Position numbers and translations under genes: made by a program. Source: Arcobacter venerupis (GTDB lineage Bacteria > Campylobacterota > Campylobacteria > Campylobacterales > Arcobacteraceae). Taken from it: 64,000 bases of DNA. Under the pieces are notes generated by a model that saw only the letters and a program-made list of their open reading frames with translations, was not told where the DNA came from and ran no database searches. Positions 62,748 through 64,000 of the stretch are shown piece by piece. Numbering within the stretch: the stretch's first letter is position 1; each line of letters opens with the position of its first letter. The stretch is taken from the NCBI RefSeq assembly GCF_013201665.1, contig NZ_CP053840.1, forward strand, positions 1 through 64,000. The letters run 5' to 3'.

Positions 62748-63739
62748 GTTACGATATCGAACATTTTGTAAAATGGATAAGAGCTAACGATTTAACACCT
62801 ATAATGTCAGTTGTTGAAGATGATTTGGAGTTATTAACACATTTAGATTTATCAAAAAGAAATTTAAAAGATTTACCTGAATCAATTGGAATTTTAAAAA
62901 ATCTAAGCGTTTTAAAACTCTCAAATAACAAACTTAGAAAACTTCCAAAAGCAATTGGAGAATTAAAAAACTTAAGAAATCTTCAATGTGAAAATAATTT
63001 AATTGAAGAGTTACCAACAGAAATAGGAAATCTAGCAAATCTAATGATATTAAATCTAAATGTAAATAGACTAAAAGCCTTACCAAAAGGTTTTTATGAT
63101 TTAAAATCACTAACTAGACTTACCCTTGCTGCAAATAGAATTGAGAGTTTAGATGAAGATTTCAAAAAATTATCAAAACTTTTATATCTCTCACTTGAAA
63201 CAAATGAGTTAGAAGATATTCCTGATATTTTTGAGAATATGCAACAGCTTTATTATTTGGATTTATCGTTCAATCATTTAACTTCTTTGCCCTCTTCTTT
63301 ATCAAGAATAAAAGAGTTAGAGACTCTTATTTTAGAAGGAAATAGTTTAAAAGAATTACCATCTTTAGAATCTCACGATATGCTTATAAAACTTGATTTG
63401 AGTGGGAATAATTTAACATCTTTAGATTTTGATATTAGTCGTTTAGAAGACTTAAAAATATTAATTTTGGACAATAACTTATTAATAAAACTTCCAAAAG
63501 ATATTTGTAAGTTAAATAAACTTAGTACTTTGTCAGTTAGTTCAAATAAATTAGATGAGTTGCCTGATTTAATAGGTGATTTAGTAAATCTTCAAGAGTT
63601 AGATGTAGAAGATAATGATTTAAATTCTATTCCAGAGTCAATTAAAAATCTAACTAATTTGAATAATTTATTTATAGATAATAATAATGGATTAAAAAAA
63701 CCAAAATCACTTGAGTTAGAATTTTGTGATGTAAAATAA
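62744..63739 (+). CDS. Leucine-rich repeat protein of nif operon
   Basis: A 331-residue cytoplasmic protein made of about twelve 23-residue LRRs of the LxxLxLxxNxLxxLPxxI type, from about residue 25 to 320 (for example LTHLDLSKRNLKDLPESIG and LSVLKLSNNKLRKLPKAIG). There is no signal peptide or enzymatic domain. It is probably a protein-interaction scaffold. Position between a Cys protein and nifQ suggests a role in nitrogenase maturation or Mo delivery, which is inference. Confidence 0.88.
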   Translation: MSYDIEHFVKWIRANDLTPIMSVVEDDLELLTHLDLSKRNLKDLPESIGILKNLSVLKLSNNKLRKLPKAIGELKNLRNLQCENNLIEELPTEIGNLANLMILNLNVNRLKALPKGFYDLKSLTRLTLAANRIESLDEDFKKLSKLLYLSLETNELEDIPDIFENMQQLYYLDLSFNHLTSLPSSLSRIKELETLILEGNSLKELPSLESHDMLIKLDLSGNNLTSLDFDISRLEDLKILILDNNLLIKLPKDICKLNKLSTLSVSSNKLDELPDLIGDLVNLQELDVEDNDLNSIPESIKNLTNLNNLFIDNNNGLKKPKSLELEFCDVK

Positions 63740-63749
63740 GGAGTATCCC

Positions 63750-64000
63750 ATGAGTAGTTTAGTACATATAACAATGGAAAGTGAAATTTTAGAACTTCTT
63801 CAAAGTCATGCAAATGACAAATATGCAAAAGATGAACTAGCTCCATGGATTGCAAAAACTTCATTACAAATGGGACATTTATACTCAGATTTAGGTTTAG
63901 AAAGTAGAGAAGAGATGGGGAAATTTATGAGCAAAAATTTCACCTCATTAGCAAAACTAAAACCTCAAGATAAACGATGGAAAAAGTATTTGTATGATTG
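63750..64000 (+). CDS. nifQ: NifQ, N-terminal part (cut by window end)
   Basis: Open from ATG at 63750 (AAGGAG ten bases upstream) to the window end, 83 complete codons. HLYSDLGLESREEMGKFMSK (near 47-66) and the end NFTSLAKLKPQDKRWKKYLYD (near 67-83, in short: RWKKYLYD) match NifQ, where the next residue begins the Cys-rich CxxCxxCxxxxxC site; the final two bases TG fit that Cys. NifQ supplies Mo to NifEN. The family call rests on this C-terminal pattern only, and the metal site itself is outside the window. Confidence 0.8.
   Translation, partial: MSSLVHITMESEILELLQSHANDKYAKDELAPWIAKTSLQMGHLYSDLGLESREEMGKFMSKNFTSLAKLKPQDKRWKKYLYD

Overview
The window is AT-rich DNA that opens at the first base of dnaA and runs dnaA-dnaN-gyrB. 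Protein content (small QueF, YqaA, Campylobacter-like mod operon), codon use and DnaA-box type point to a Campylobacterota member close to Arcobacter, specifically a nitrogen-fixing lineage of the A. nitrofigilis kind. This assignment is inferred from gene content only. No tRNA, rRNA, CRISPR array or intact transposase was recognised.

Layout. 1-8688: replication genes, a pyridine nucleotide oxidoreductase, queF, a helix-turn-helix protein, the small SRP RNA (minus strand) and two membrane proteins. 8727-11243: a dicluster ferredoxin and a SIR2-like/ClpX pair, both behind sigma-54 promoters. 11360-14214: a periplasmic rhodanese and a degenerate GGDEF-EAL protein. 14221-19317: operon AKR-nadB-nifT-nifA-peroxiredoxin-like. 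19318-33177: a molybdenum block, with a free molbindin, a ten-gene TonB/ABC/ModD operon and a Campylobacter-type modE-modA-mop-modB-modC operon, all preceded by ModE-like operators. 33264-37634: nifH-(unknown)-nifD-nifK. 37954-42976: PPK2, a DUF4010 membrane protein, a PAS sensor kinase and a PAS chemoreceptor. 43169-57532: rpoN, two ferredoxin-like proteins, nifZ, nifW, nifF, a DUF269 protein, nifX, a SagB-like protein, an ankyrin protein, two peroxiredoxin-fold proteins, nifN, an aerotaxis-like MCP/PAS pair, nifE, two more NifX-family proteins, a NifU-C fusion and a flavodiiron protein. 57607-64000: a 61-residue protein, nifB, two small proteins, nifV, a GNAT-like protein, a Rop-like protein, a Bfd-like protein, an LRR protein and the 5' part of nifQ.

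Regulation readable from the sequence. Eleven sites of the form GGAA-N8-GC (GG-N10-GC spacing) lie 29-41 bases before start codons of nif or nif-associated genes (one lies 93 bases away). They fit the Campylobacterota sigma-54 promoter. Both the activator gene nifA and rpoN itself sit in operons led by such promoters, so a double positive feedback is likely. Separately, half-sites CGnTATATA/TATATAnCG with a constant 6-base spacer occur before modE, the TonB receptor gene and the molbindin gene. They fit ModE operators and tie the TonB/FecCD-type system to molybdenum or tungsten.

How it works together. The Mo block supplies molybdenum. NifQ, NifB, NifEN, NifV and NifX-family proteins build FeMo-co. 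NifHDK is the nitrogenase, and NifF and ferredoxins donate electrons. NifW, NifZ, NifT, ClpX and a flavodiiron protein help maturation, turnover or oxygen protection. Most novel are the TonB-dependent Mo/W-type operon, three cysteine-less peroxiredoxin-fold proteins linked to nif genes, the sigma-54-driven SIR2-like/ClpX pair, a HicB-Sel1-NifU fusion, and several small nif-linked proteins of unknown role.
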